From Armatimonadota bacterium (GTDB lineage: Bacteria; Armatimonadota; Fimbriimonadia; Fimbriimonadales; ATM1): a DNA stretch of 64,000 bases. Shown in pieces: positions 1 through 8,189 of the stretch. Both the position numbers and the translations under genes were made by a program. Under the pieces are notes generated by a model. That model was given only the letters and a program-made list of their open reading frames with translations. It was not told the origin of the DNA and searched no databases. The DNA lies in assembly GCA_003577165.1 (NCBI GenBank), contig QEUM01000009.1, positions 1 through 64,000 of the forward strand. Direction: 5' to 3'. How positions within the stretch are numbered: position 1 is the stretch's first letter; every line of letters starts with the position of its first letter.

Positions 1-232
1 CGCGCTGAATGATGCCTGCCTGCTCTAACAACGCCATTGGCCCGTTCATCTTCTGATTGTATGCTCATCAGCCTTGACGATCCCCCGGCCCGTGACCTAA
101 GAGGCATGAACAGCGATAGGCCCCCCAACAACGGCCCGCGCACGCCCCACGGCGACTCCCTCCTCCCCCCGGGCGCGGAGCGCCTGGGGGAGGGGCCCGT
201 ACGCCAGCCGAGAAAGCCTGTGGAAAACCCGG

Positions 233-299
233 GGGGTGCACGCCCGAAGGTGCACGCTTCCCTACGCGCGGAGGCGTGCACCCGTGCAGGCGTGCACCC
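233..299. repeat. Cluster of four GTGCAC inverted-repeat cores
   Basis: The palindrome GTGCAC occurs at 236, 250, 276 and 292, with a near copy (GTGCAG) at 284. The two left copies are followed by GC and the two right copies are preceded by GC, so the cluster is a nested inverted repeat (GGGTGCACGCC on the left, GGCGTGCACCC on the right). It could fold as a large hairpin or serve as a multi-site operator. Function is unknown. Confidence 0.55.
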
Positions 300-303
300 A
301 GCC

Positions 304-341
304 CCAAAACAACAAAAGCGGCCCAGCGTGAGCCGGGCCGC
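304..341 (-). terminator. Rho-independent terminator-like hairpin, minus strand
   Basis: Read on the minus strand, GCGGCCC and GGGCCGC form a perfect 7-bp stem around a 10-nt loop, followed directly by TTTTGTTGTTTT. This is a textbook intrinsic terminator shape. No minus-strand gene is recognised just upstream (342-573), so either a small RNA ends here or the hairpin is fortuitous. Confidence 0.5.
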
Positions 342-573
342 GCGCGAGATTACATCGATTTGGAACCCACAAACCCTGAAGGCTCCGCCTCTTATCCGTA
401 TTTTCGGCAGGCAGACCCTGAGCCCGTCCGCAGCCCGACGACGACGACCCCTCTAACGAGGGGCGCCCGTTCGCATCGCTTTGCCCATGGACGCGCCCAG
501 CAGTCGGCTCGAGCCTTTTTGCTTTGATGCGCCGGCCCCCCACCCGCCGGACGCACCGCGAGGAAAAACAACG

Positions 574-1848
574 ATGAACACTGTGAAAACAAAATCGATC
601 TGGACCGACATCATCGAAAACGGTGTCCGGGCCGTCGTCGAGCGCCTCACCGATTCTGAAGCCATCGAAATGACGGAAGCCTACGGCACGCACAACTATC
701 ACCCCCTCCCCGTCAACGTCGTGCGAGCCAAGGGAGCCTACGCCTATGACGGCAGCGGCAAACAGTACATCGACTGCATCGGATGCTACAGCGCAGTCGC
801 CCACGGACACCTGAGCGAATTCGTCACCAACACCGTGGACGAGCAGCTCGACAAAGTCACGCTGGTCAGCCGAGCGATGTACACGTCCGAGTTGGCGCTC
901 TTCCTAAAGGGCGTTTGCGAATACACCGACATGGACATGGCCTGCCCGATGAACACGGGCGCAGAGGCCGTCGAAACAGCGATCAAACTCGCGCGCAAAT
1001 GGGCGTACGCCAAGAAAGGCGTGCCGATGAACCAGGCCGAGATCATCGTGGCCGCAGAGAACTTCCACGGACGAACGACCACCATCGTCTCGTTCAGCAC
1101 GGAAAAGCAGTACAACGAGTTCTTCGGTCCATACGGCCCAGGGTTTAAGATCGTGCCGTTCGGCGACCTCGACGCGGTGCGCGCCGCAATCACGCCGAAC
1201 ACCTGCGCGGTCATGATGGAGCCGATTCAGGCGGAGGGGGGGATCATCATCCCGCCCGACGGCTTCATGGCGGAACTTCGCTCGCTTTGCACGGAGAACA
1301 ACGTCCTCCTCATTTGGGACGAAATCCAGACGGGCTTCGCGCGCACCGGCAAGAAGTTCGCCTGGATGCACGAAGACGCCAAGCCCGACATGATGTGCCT
1401 CGGAAAGGCCCTGGGTGGGGGCCTATACCCGGTGGCAGCCGTCGTCGGAGCGAAGCACGTCATGGACGTGTTCGTTCCGGGTGACCACGGAAGCACGTTC
1501 GGCGGCAATCCTGTCGCCTGCGTCGTCGCCCTTGCTGCGATGGCGGAACTCGAGCAGAAGGACCTGTGCGGAGCAAGCGCGAAACTCGGCGCGCTTCTCG
1601 TTGAAAAACTGCGTGCTCTCCCCCACCCGTGCATCGAAGACGTTCGCGGACGGGGCCTGCTCGTCGGACTCGAAGTACGCGAAGGAACCGACACGCACAA
1701 ACTCGCCGAGGCGTTCGTCGAACAGGGCATTCTCACGAAGGAGACCCGCCACCGAACGTTCCGCTTCGCCCCCCCGCTCGTCATTGACGAGAACTTGGTG
1801 AACCAGATCGTCGAGAAGACCTCCAAAGCCCTCGACGCAGTTTCCTAA
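574..1848 (+). CDS. rocD: Ornithine-type class III aminotransferase
   Basis: A fold-type I PLP enzyme of class III, most like ornithine-oxo-acid transaminase, which moves the delta-amino group of ornithine to 2-oxoglutarate. The ATG at 574 follows GAGGA by about nine bases and gives 424 residues, the usual family length; an in-frame ATG at 481 would add a low-complexity leader and is unlikely. Visible motifs include NTGAEAVETAIK (cofactor phosphate region), WDEIQTGFARTG with the cofactor Asp, CLGKALGGG with the Schiff-base lysine at about residue 278, and STFGGNPVA. It stands alone, converging with an acetyltransferase by 4 bp. Acetylornithine or another omega-amino acid could be the real substrate; class III membership is secure. 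Confidence 0.85.
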   Translation: MNTVKTKSIWTDIIENGVRAVVERLTDSEAIEMTEAYGTHNYHPLPVNVVRAKGAYAYDGSGKQYIDCIGCYSAVAHGHLSEFVTNTVDEQLDKVTLVSRAMYTSELALFLKGVCEYTDMDMACPMNTGAEAVETAIKLARKWAYAKKGVPMNQAEIIVAAENFHGRTTTIVSFSTEKQYNEFFGPYGPGFKIVPFGDLDAVRAAITPNTCAVMMEPIQAEGGIIIPPDGFMAELRSLCTENNVLLIWDEIQTGFARTGKKFAWMHEDAKPDMMCLGKALGGGLYPVAAVVGAKHVMDVFVPGDHGSTFGGNPVACVVALAAMAELEQKDLCGASAKLGALLVEKLRALPHPCIEDVRGRGLLVGLEVREGTDTHKLAEAFVEQGILTKETRHRTFRFAPPLVIDENLVNQIVEKTSKALDAVS

Positions 1849-2465
1849 TCGGACCCATCCATCCTCGCACCGCAGGGCCTCCAGAAGTAGTAATTCTGGA
1901 GGTCCAGCACTTTTGTGACAGCGATGAGTTCAAAGCCAAGCGATCTGTACTTCTCGACGTTGCCTTGGTCATGCGTGTCGAGCGCAATGCCCGCTACATC
2001 GAGCGACTTTGCGTACTCGGAAGCCGCGTCGAGCAGTGCGCGCCCGATGCCTCGTCCCTGGTTTCCAGGCATCACGCCGATCGCCGTCACGTAAACATGA
2101 GGCTCCTTCGGTTTCGCCTCCTCCTGCACTCGCTCGTATTCGTCCATGTACGCGCGTCCGGACTGGGACAGCTTGGAATCGAACTCCTCCCACGTCTCTC
2201 CCCAATCCACGTCCGGGCCGACCGATGGCGGCGGCGTCAGGTTCGCCACGCCGACGATCCGGCCCCCCTCCGACGCACCCATCACCGGATACCCAGCGGA
2301 CAGCCGATACCGAACGGCGATGCGAAACAGCAGCAGCGTCATCGCCTCGACCGGCTCCGTCGCTCCTGCGAGCGACCGCTTCAGGAACGGGTAGTCGGCG
2401 AACGAGGTCGCCAGCACTTGCGCCGCATCCTCAGCCTGTCCTTCCGCGACTCGAATGAGCTCCAC
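1845..2465 (-). CDS. GNAT-family N-acetyltransferase
   Basis: A GCN5-related acetyltransferase of about 206 residues that would transfer an acetyl group from acetyl-CoA to an unknown amine. The acetyl-CoA pyrophosphate-binding loop is visible as GNQGRGIGRALL, preceded by the strand YVTAIGV and followed by the conserved helix and LDTHDQGNVEKYRSLGF, where the tyrosine region normally supplies the general acid. The GTG at 2465 gives a natural N-terminus (VELIRVAEGQ); a TTG at 2498 would add eleven residues. It converges with the upstream aminotransferase with a 4-bp overlap. The substrate cannot be read from the sequence. Confidence 0.8.
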   Translation of the reverse strand: MELIRVAEGQAEDAAQVLATSFADYPFLKRSLAGATEPVEAMTLLLFRIAVRYRLSAGYPVMGASEGGRIVGVANLTPPPSVGPDVDWGETWEEFDSKLSQSGRAYMDEYERVQEEAKPKEPHVYVTAIGVMPGNQGRGIGRALLDAASEYAKSLDVAGIALDTHDQGNVEKYRSLGFELIAVTKVLDLQNYYFWRPCGARMDGSD

Positions 2466-2552
2466 GCGCGAATCTTGCCACGGCCGAGGTCCATTCAATG
2501 GGAAACCATTTCTCTGCCCACGGCGTTATAGCGACCGGAGGCCCGTTCTCGA

Positions 2553-3233
2553 ATGCAAATCACGTCCACGCTCCTCTGTCTTTCCGCTCTCGTTTCCGGC
2601 TGCGCCCTCTCGTCGTACAAAATGCGCGAAATGTCCCAAGGCCCCGTCCCGCCGGTTCCCAAGGATGCGAAGTCCATCATCGTCGCCGGTGGATGCTTCT
2701 GGTGCATCGAGGCGCTGTTTGAAGATCTGAAGGGCGTCTACTACGTCGAGAGCGCGTATGTCGGCGGTTCGAAGCCGAACGTGACTTACGCGGAGGTCTG
2801 CTCCGGCCTCACCGGCCATGCCGAAGCCGTCAAGATCGTCTTCGACCCGAAGGCGGTTTCGTCCGAGGACCTGCTCCGCCTCTTCTTCGTCGCCCACGAC
2901 CCGACGACTCTCAATCGCCAAGGCCCGGACGTCGGCACTCAGTACCGCTCCGCGATCTTCTACGCGAACGATGAGGAGAAGCGCACTGCCGAGAAGATCA
3001 AAGACGAAATCGAAAAAGCAGGCATCTGGCCTCGCCCGATCGTCACCACGATCGAGCCGGTGAAGAACTACACCGTCGCTGAGGACTATCACCAGGATTA
3101 CTTCAGGAAATTCGAGAACGCGTCGGAATCCGAGAGAGCGCAAATGAACGCCGGCTACTGCCGCGCCATCATCGAGCCGAAGGTTCGCGAGTTTCGCAAG
3201 AAGTTCGCCGACAAACTGAAGAAGGGAGGATAG
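2553..3233 (+). CDS. msrA: Peptide methionine-S-sulfoxide reductase, lipoprotein form
   Basis: MsrA reduces the S-epimer of methionine sulfoxide in oxidised proteins. The active-site motif GGCFWC is present with the catalytic cysteine at residue 48, followed by conserved TYAEVCSG, GHAEAVKIVFDP and YHQDYF; a later cysteine in NAGYCRAI may act as resolver. The first 17 residues form a signal peptide ending in the lipobox VSGC, so the enzyme is probably anchored in an envelope membrane rather than cytoplasmic. The length (226 residues) fits MsrA plus a signal sequence. No msrB lies beside it. folB starts 16 bp downstream. Confidence 0.93.
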   Translation: MQITSTLLCLSALVSGCALSSYKMREMSQGPVPPVPKDAKSIIVAGGCFWCIEALFEDLKGVYYVESAYVGGSKPNVTYAEVCSGLTGHAEAVKIVFDPKAVSSEDLLRLFFVAHDPTTLNRQGPDVGTQYRSAIFYANDEEKRTAEKIKDEIEKAGIWPRPIVTTIEPVKNYTVAEDYHQDYFRKFENASESERAQMNAGYCRAIIEPKVREFRKKFADKLKKGG

Positions 3234-3249
3234 TCGGTAGACTGTCGGC

Positions 3250-3609
3250 GTGGACTGCGTCTTCGTCGAAGGCCTTGAGATTTACGCCGCCCACGGCGTC
3301 GCGCCTGCGGAGCAGGAGGTGGGCCGCCCGTTTCGCGTGGACCTGCGGCTCGGCCTCGAACTCTCGGACGCAGCCGACGCGGACGACATCCGCCAGACGG
3401 TGAACTACGCCGCGGCTGCGAAGATTGCAGCCGACGTCATGCGCGAGCGCCCGGTTCGGCTTCTCGAATCGCTCGCGAAACGAATGGCGACTGCGATTCT
3501 CGAGCAGTTTCCGCGAGTGCAGGAAGTCGAGGTGCGAATCACCAAGCCGCTCCCCCCCCTCGGCGAGATCGCCGACGCTGCGGGAGTCGAGATGCTGATC
3601 CGGCGGTGA
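3250..3609 (+). CDS. folB: Dihydroneopterin aldolase
   Basis: FolB cleaves 7,8-dihydroneopterin to 6-hydroxymethyl-dihydropterin and glycolaldehyde in folate synthesis. The 119-residue protein has the usual length and fold markers: an opening beta strand into EIYAAHGVAPAEQEVGRPF, TVNYAAAAKIAADVM, the helix LLESLAKRMATAIL, and a closing strand with VRITKPLPP. Start is GTG at 3250, 16 bp after msrA, so co-transcription is likely. folK and folP, often neighbours, are absent. serC converges with it, ending 3 bp beyond the stop. Confidence 0.93.
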   Translation: MDCVFVEGLEIYAAHGVAPAEQEVGRPFRVDLRLGLELSDAADADDIRQTVNYAAAAKIAADVMRERPVRLLESLAKRMATAILEQFPRVQEVEVRITKPLPPLGEIADAAGVEMLIRR

Positions 3610-3612
3610 CGG

Positions 3613-4740
3613 CTAACCGTTTCGCTTCGCGAAATCAACCATAAACGAAGCGAGAAGTTCGGAGCCGCTCTCCGGGAAGGCGTTGTACATCGAGGCTCGG
3701 ACGCCGCCGACGCTCCTGTGGCCCTTCAAGGTGCTCATCTTCAACGGTTTCGCTTCGGCGAGGAACTTGTCCGTAAGTTCTTCGTTCGGCAGTTGGAAGG
3801 AGATGTTCATCCGACTCCGGTTCTTCTCCTTCATGTGCGGCTTGTAGAAGCCTTCGCTGGCGTCGATGACGTCGTAGACGCGCTTCGCTTTGCGCTCATT
3901 GATCGGATAGATCCAATCCACGCCGCCGTTCTTGAGGAGCCATTTGTAATACAGACCGCACATGTAGATCGCCCAGCAGGGGCACGTGTTGTGAATCGAG
4001 TTCTCCTTGTGCGCCTTGGTCCAACTGAACATCAGCGGCAGGTCCTGCTTGGCGGCGATCTCAAGGGCTCGCGGGCTGACGATGACGGTCGCGACACCTG
4101 CGATTCCCTGGTTCTTCTGCGCTCCTGCGAAGATCACGTCATAGCGGGAGAGGTCCATCGGCCTGCTCAGGATGTTGCTGCTTGCGTCGCAGACGACGAG
4201 CGCGTCGGTATTGAACTTGGCGTCTCTCAGGTAATCCACGCCGCCGATCGTCTCATTGCTCGTGTAATACACATAAGCAGGCGAATCTGTGAACTGCGGC
4301 TCATCGTCGTCTGGCACGCTATCGAAGTTCGTCGGCTCGCTGGTCCACGCGATGTGCACGGGGCCGAGTTTCTTCGCGTCGCCGATGCTTTTGTTGCCCC
4401 AGTATCCTGTGTCGATGTAGTTCGGAATCTTCCCTTCCTGCTTCAGGTTCATCGGCACCAGCGCGTTCTGAAGGCTCGCCCCCCCTTGCAGGAATAGGAC
4501 CGCCCAATCGTCGGGCACGTTCATCAACTTCCGGAGGTTGTCCACCGTTTCGTTGTGGATGGCTTCGTAGTCCTTGCCGCGATGGCTCATCTCCATCACG
4601 CTCATGCCCGTGCCGCGGAAATTCAGGAGTTCGTCGCGGGCTTCTTCCAGGACCTCCGTGGGAAGCATGACAGGGCCTGCGGAGAAGTTGTAGACGCGGT
4701 CGTACGGGAGCGCTGCCTGGGCGGATTCGGTCTGCATCAT
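3613..4740 (-). CDS. serC: Phosphoserine aminotransferase
   Basis: SerC converts 3-phosphohydroxypyruvate and glutamate to phosphoserine (serine biosynthesis) and can act in PLP synthesis. The 375-residue protein shows the N-terminal NFSAGPVMLP motif, MSVMEMSHRG, LFLQGGASLQ, and GAQKNQG carrying the PLP lysine at about residue 209, with RASMYNAFPE near the end. An alternative ATG one codon downstream is possible. It stands alone on the minus strand between folB and the DinB-like gene. serA is not in the window. Confidence 0.95.
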   Translation of the reverse strand: MMQTESAQAALPYDRVYNFSAGPVMLPTEVLEEARDELLNFRGTGMSVMEMSHRGKDYEAIHNETVDNLRKLMNVPDDWAVLFLQGGASLQNALVPMNLKQEGKIPNYIDTGYWGNKSIGDAKKLGPVHIAWTSEPTNFDSVPDDDEPQFTDSPAYVYYTSNETIGGVDYLRDAKFNTDALVVCDASSNILSRPMDLSRYDVIFAGAQKNQGIAGVATVIVSPRALEIAAKQDLPLMFSWTKAHKENSIHNTCPCWAIYMCGLYYKWLLKNGGVDWIYPINERKAKRVYDVIDASEGFYKPHMKEKNRSRMNISFQLPNEELTDKFLAEAKPLKMSTLKGHRSVGGVRASMYNAFPESGSELLASFMVDFAKRNG

Positions 4741-4764
4741 ACGGATCGTAGGATACCGCCGAGG

Positions 4765-5250
4765 TCACTTTCCAGGTCGAGATTTGCCCGCCTTCTCTGC
4801 CCTCAGCATGCGCTTCAGCAAGTTGATCTGCCCGAGGTGGTAGGCGTCGTGGATGAGGGTCTGAATCAGCCGGGCTCGGGCGGAATCCGCCTTCGCCTTG
4901 TCGGTCTTGTCGAAGCCTTCGGCCGCAAGTCGCCGGGCCGCCTCGAACCGCTCCAGGAATCCCTTGCGCACCTCCTCCCACTCGGACGGCTCATGCTGCT
5001 TCCAGTCCTCCAAGTAACTCGGGGCGCGGGTCCCCAGCATCGGCGCGAGGAAGATGCGCTGCCAGAGGTCCGCGTGGGCCAAGTTGTCGAGGATCGAATA
5101 CGGCACGCCGGGGAGTTTTCTGGCCGCGTCGGCCGCGGTGATCCGCGACAGCAGGCGCTTGGGGTGCAGGATGTCCCTTCCCTCCGACACCTGTTCGAAC
5201 GCTTCCGCGATGTCCGACTTCAGAACGGGCCGTTTGCGCTTCGGTGGCAT
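4765..5250 (-). CDS. DinB-like four-helix-bundle protein
   Basis: A 161-residue helical protein of the DinB/DUF664 type. These proteins hold a metal with three histidines, and some act as thiol-dependent transferases. The expected pattern is visible: one histidine in the second helix (ILDNLAHADLW) and an HxxxH pair in HDAYHLGQI near residue 140. The tail is basic (RMLRAEKAGKSRPGK). ATG at 5250 was chosen from the open frame. It lies upstream of serC with 24 bp between them and may share a transcript. No function beyond the fold can be assigned. Confidence 0.7.
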   Translation of the reverse strand: MPPKRKRPVLKSDIAEAFEQVSEGRDILHPKRLLSRITAADAARKLPGVPYSILDNLAHADLWQRIFLAPMLGTRAPSYLEDWKQHEPSEWEEVRKGFLERFEAARRLAAEGFDKTDKAKADSARARLIQTLIHDAYHLGQINLLKRMLRAEKAGKSRPGK

Positions 5251-5297
5251 GTCGCGAGTTTACGCGTGCAGCTGTTCGCAGGGAATATCATGGGCGC

Positions 5298-5729
5298 ATG
5301 ATGGGTCCTAAGTTCCACCTCTTGGCCCTCGTCGGATTGACGGCATTGGCGGTCGCCTCGCCGCATCAGTCCGCGGAGCCCAAGCCGCGAGCAGCCAACG
5401 TGCTGTCGCTCGTCGACGCGGCGAGCGCAGAACCTCCGCCGTCGGTCCGACTCTTCAACGAGGGCAAGTACTCGACGGTGAATCTCGTGACTCCCACCAG
5501 CGAGATCAAAGCGCATTATCATGCCAAGCACGACGAGACCGTGTACATCGTTCGCGGCTCGGGAACGATGCGCATCGGCGAGGCCACGAGGGACGTGTCG
5601 GCCGGCGACCTGATTCACCTTCCAAGCGGAGTCGTTCACTCGTTCGCGCCGAAGAGCAAGGACTGCGTCGCGGTTTCCGTGTTCGGTCCGAAGTTCGACG
5701 GCACGGATCGGATCTTCGTGGGCGAGTAG
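5298..5729 (+). CDS. Exported cupin-domain protein
   Basis: A small single-domain cupin (about 143 residues) with an N-terminal signal peptide (MMGPKFHLLALVGLTALAV, cleavage near SPHQS). The metal-binding cupin motif 1 is clear in HYHAKHDETVYIVRGSG (two His and one Glu), and motif 2 in AGDLIHLPSGVVHSF supplies the third His. It is therefore probably a periplasmic metal-cupin; substrate unknown. Two adjacent ATG codons (5298 and 5301) compete as start. It is divergent from the DinB-like gene. Confidence 0.75.
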   Translation: MMGPKFHLLALVGLTALAVASPHQSAEPKPRAANVLSLVDAASAEPPPSVRLFNEGKYSTVNLVTPTSEIKAHYHAKHDETVYIVRGSGTMRIGEATRDVSAGDLIHLPSGVVHSFAPKSKDCVAVSVFGPKFDGTDRIFVGE

Positions 5730-5827
5730 CGCTTCTCGCGCATTGATGGATGTTCCTTCCCCCAGAGTCGTCGCGCTTCACTTGAAGACGCTCGATCGCT
5801 CCGGTGTCAAGCGTTCAGATTCTGGCG

Positions 5828-6790
5828 CTAAGGGTTGCGCACGAACCAGGGTCTCGTGGTCACGTCCGTCTTGAAGAAATGGAGCAGCAGGGAGGCGACC
5901 TTTTCCCTTCCCGATTGGGAGGGGTGTGTTCCGTCGTTCGCAAAGTCCTCGCGGAGCCACACGAGCGAGTCGATCGCTCTTCCCTTCACGCCGTCCGCCC
6001 ACAGATACGGCCCCCACAGCAAGAGCGGCGATCTCACGGCTCCAGCGTTCGGATTCCAATTCAGAGCGGGATCTCCGGCGATCTGATCGAGGATCAGCCA
6101 TCGCATCGCGAAAGCGGATTCATACGCATAGGGTTCCGGGTTTAGCGGAGTCGTAGCGTAGCCAGCGTAGATTCGACTCGAAAAGTAAACGATGCGAAGG
6201 TTGGGACAGTGTTGTTTAAGTTGATTCAGCACCAGCACTGTGTCGTCGCGAAGCGACCGAGCGTGCAGCGGGAACTCACCAAGTGATGCAGGGTTCCGCT
6301 GCGCGAGTTTCACCCATGCGGCCTGTACCTGCAAAGGTGTGACTCCGGCTGTTTCCAACCTCTGCAGCATGACCTTCCACGGATTCGTCGAACGAGGACG
6401 GACGCTGTCAGTTCGCCCCCAATCTGCGGCCGTCATCCCCCCCTGAGCACAGTCTACGATGATCACCTTCTCCGACTTCTCAGGGTCGGCGTTCGCACGC
6501 TGTCGGAAAACCGAGAACTCCTGCGTCGTGTTCGACATTCCGATGGAGATGAGAACGATCCGGCCCGTCGAATTGGGCTGGCCGTCCGCTCCTCGCGGGA
6601 CGATTCGCGACGACTCGGAGAGGGAGGCCGACCTGTGGGCGGAAGGCGGTACGTTGCTGTACTTCCCGTATAGGCCGCCGTTTTCCCCTTTGTAGGTTTG
6701 GCCCGGCTTGAAATCCGTCAGAGGGGTAAGGCCGGTGCTGCTCCCTTGAAGAAGCAGCCATGCAAGTCCACCCGTCGCGATCGCAAACAT
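5828..6790 (-). CDS. Putative SGNH/GDSL-like hydrolase, exported
   Basis: A 320-residue protein starting with a hydrophobic segment (MFAIATGGLAWLLLQ) that is a signal peptide or membrane anchor. Two SGNH-type markers are visible: a strand ending ISIGMSNT, where the serine after Gly-Met could be the nucleophile, and DGTHPSQSGREKVA near the C-terminus, the typical Asp-x-x-His block. Between them are DCAQGGMTAADW (block II-like glycine) and a YFSSRIYAGY segment. A lipase or esterase-like role in the envelope is inferred. Substrate is unknown, and the low similarity of block I keeps confidence moderate. Confidence 0.55.
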   Translation of the reverse strand: MFAIATGGLAWLLLQGSSTGLTPLTDFKPGQTYKGENGGLYGKYSNVPPSAHRSASLSESSRIVPRGADGQPNSTGRIVLISIGMSNTTQEFSVFRQRANADPEKSEKVIIVDCAQGGMTAADWGRTDSVRPRSTNPWKVMLQRLETAGVTPLQVQAAWVKLAQRNPASLGEFPLHARSLRDDTVLVLNQLKQHCPNLRIVYFSSRIYAGYATTPLNPEPYAYESAFAMRWLILDQIAGDPALNWNPNAGAVRSPLLLWGPYLWADGVKGRAIDSLVWLREDFANDGTHPSQSGREKVASLLLHFFKTDVTTRPWFVRNP

Positions 6791-6867
6791 GATCTATCCC
6801 TCCCGAAGCGCAGGTTCAATGGGAGTGACGCTCCGGCCGATGCGAAGTTCAGTCGCCTCGCCTGTCG

Positions 6868-7161
6868 CTAAAGGGCTGAGCCGCGATCCGATCCGAGCCA
6901 CTCGGCGGCATCTTCGATGCCGAATTCACGTGCCTTCGCCGCGAAGAAGCCGTCTTCGGCTGCCACCGTCCGGTTGTAGGCGTCCTCGTCATCATAGAAG
7001 TGGACGGCGACGACCTCTGGGCTCCCCTCGTCCGGACGGAACGCCTCGACGAACTGGACACCAGGCTGCTGCCTCAGAAGGCCCCGCATCGTCTTGCCGA
7101 TTTCTTCGAATCTCTGCTCGTTGCCCGGCTTTGGGCGCCATCTCGATACCACGATGTACAT
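6868..7161 (-). CDS. ABM-domain (antibiotic biosynthesis monooxygenase-like) protein
   Basis: A 97-residue protein matching the dimeric ferredoxin-like ABM fold: MYIVVSRWRPKPGNEQRFEE, then MRGLLRQQPGVQFVEAFR, then VVAVHFYDDEDAY. Proteins of this fold include small monooxygenases and stress proteins. The start was placed at the ATG ending at 7161, where the typical opening strand begins. An ATG at 7218 would add 19 poorly structured residues. The open frame further upstream is the antisense of the PEP-CTERM gene and is ignored. Function is otherwise unknown. Confidence 0.65.
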   Translation of the reverse strand: MYIVVSRWRPKPGNEQRFEEIGKTMRGLLRQQPGVQFVEAFRPDEGSPEVVAVHFYDDEDAYNRTVAAEDGFFAAKAREFGIEDAAEWLGSDRGSAL

Positions 7162-7267
7162 GGGGCCAGATTTCGAGGCGGTGCCGGCAAATCCTTTGCT
7201 CGGATAAGGGGACCCCATCAAATTTGCCAGATTTTGACTGAACCCCGCTTTTGCCCCCGCAATACTA

Positions 7268-7297
7268 TATAATGACGTTGAGAGGGACTCTCTCTCA
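7268..7297 (+). promoter_or_regulatory. -10 box and leader hairpin of the first PEP-CTERM gene
   Basis: TATAAT at 7268-7273 matches the sigma-70 -10 consensus in an AT-rich patch. No good -35 is found at 17 bp; TTGACT at 7234 is too far away. Just downstream, TGAGAG and CTCTCA can pair to form a small hairpin (about 7280-7297). The gene start at 7340 is preceded by the strong ribosome site AAGGAGGAG. Confidence 0.5.
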
Positions 7298-7339
7298 CGT
7301 TTTCGTTTGTTTGCGTTTGCAAACCAAAGGAGGAGAACC

Positions 7340-8098
7340 ATGAGGCGCACTCTGGTCTTGAGCAGCCTTGCGGTCTTATTGACCGGCGGCTTCGCCGCGC
7401 CACTTACCCCGACCATCACGGGACACGACTTCAACTTCGGCGCCTTCAACGTCGAGGGCCCGCCTGAGTGGTCCACAAACGGCCTCGCCCCGGACACCCT
7501 GGTCTTCACGCCGGGCACCGTCCACCAGGAGGTTACGGCGTATTGGCCGGCTTGGCCCGCGCCACCACCCCATCCGGTGTTCAACGGCGCCGGCCTCTTC
7601 GGAGGTGATTTCTTGCTCCAGGTGCAGTTCACCGGGCAGGATGCGCCCTACGTAGGGCCCGGCGGCGTGATCGACGTCAGCCTTACCGGAACAGGAATGG
7701 AAGGCCCGGACCTGATGATCTTCGGAGCGATACCGAGCCTCGGCATCGGCTTCGGTCTTCTGTGGGCAATCGACCTTCGTGTCGTTTCGTTGTACGGCTA
7801 CTCGGACTTCGACGCGTACGTGCTCGAGGGCGAAGGCATCATCGTGGGAGGCGAGATCGCGGTTCGGCACCAATTGGTCGGCCAACGTGGAGTCATGAGG
7901 GGCAACCTCGACTTCATCGATGCGCCAGCAGGTTGGATACCGCCCCTGTATCACCCTCTCCAGGATGAGCGCCAGGGACAGTTCCGCGCGGCTTACTCCG
8001 GTGAGACCGGCGTCGGCTACGCGGTTCCCGAGCCAACTACGATCGCAGCGATCGGACTTGGTCTGGCGGCCCTTGCAGCCAGGCGAAGAAAAGTCTAA
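7340..8098 (+). CDS. PEP-CTERM sorting-domain exported protein
   Basis: A 252-residue secreted protein. It has a cleavable signal peptide (MRRTLVLSSLAVLLTGGFA) and a C-terminal PEP-CTERM tripartite signal: VPEPTT, a hydrophobic helix AAIGLGLAALAA and the basic end RRRKV. This signal is recognised by an exosortase, which is not in the window. The middle has no recognised domain; it is rich in beta-type glycine/aspartate segments. AAGGAGGAG five bases before ATG 7340 makes the start secure. A terminator follows at 8119. Confidence 0.85.
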   Translation: MRRTLVLSSLAVLLTGGFAAPLTPTITGHDFNFGAFNVEGPPEWSTNGLAPDTLVFTPGTVHQEVTAYWPAWPAPPPHPVFNGAGLFGGDFLLQVQFTGQDAPYVGPGGVIDVSLTGTGMEGPDLMIFGAIPSLGIGFGLLWAIDLRVVSLYGYSDFDAYVLEGEGIIVGGEIAVRHQLVGQRGVMRGNLDFIDAPAGWIPPLYHPLQDERQGQFRAAYSGETGVGYAVPEPTTIAAIGLGLAALAARRRKV

Positions 8099-8118
8099 GA
8101 GAACTTCTCGAACACACA

Positions 8119-8160
8119 GGCGCTTTGCAGACTCTCTGCAGAGCGCCGTGCTGTTTTTTT
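8119..8160 (+). terminator. Rho-independent terminator after PEP-CTERM gene
   Basis: GGCGCTTTGCAGA and TCTGCAGAGCGCC form a 13-bp stem with one T-G wobble and a 3-nt CTC loop, followed by GTGCTGTTTTTTT. It sits 20 bp after the stop codon at 8098 and is a strong intrinsic terminator for the plus-strand transcript. Confidence 0.9.
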
Positions 8161-8189
8161 GAGGACATCCGCCTCGCCCGATTTCAAAG

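Larger units (their letters stand above)
1..573. other. Left-edge region without a recognised gene
   Basis: No reading frame here looks like a protein. Frames that are open on both strands have the arginine/proline-rich composition expected from GC-rich noncoding DNA. The region holds a cluster of GTGCAC inverted repeats (233-299), a hairpin with a T-rich tail on the minus strand (304-341), and a small CCCCTC-TAAC-GAGGGG hairpin near 451-466. The last part is presumably the leader of the aminotransferase gene that follows. Confidence 0.6.

Noticed and set aside
342-573. tmRNA, 6S or SRP RNA in the left-edge gap
   Set aside because: No CCA end, T-loop or conserved helix pattern could be traced on either strand.
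6868-7632. Long version (254 codons) of the ABM-domain gene
   Set aside because: The extra N-terminal part is antisense to the PEP-CTERM gene and has no homologous look; the domain begins at 7161 or 7218.
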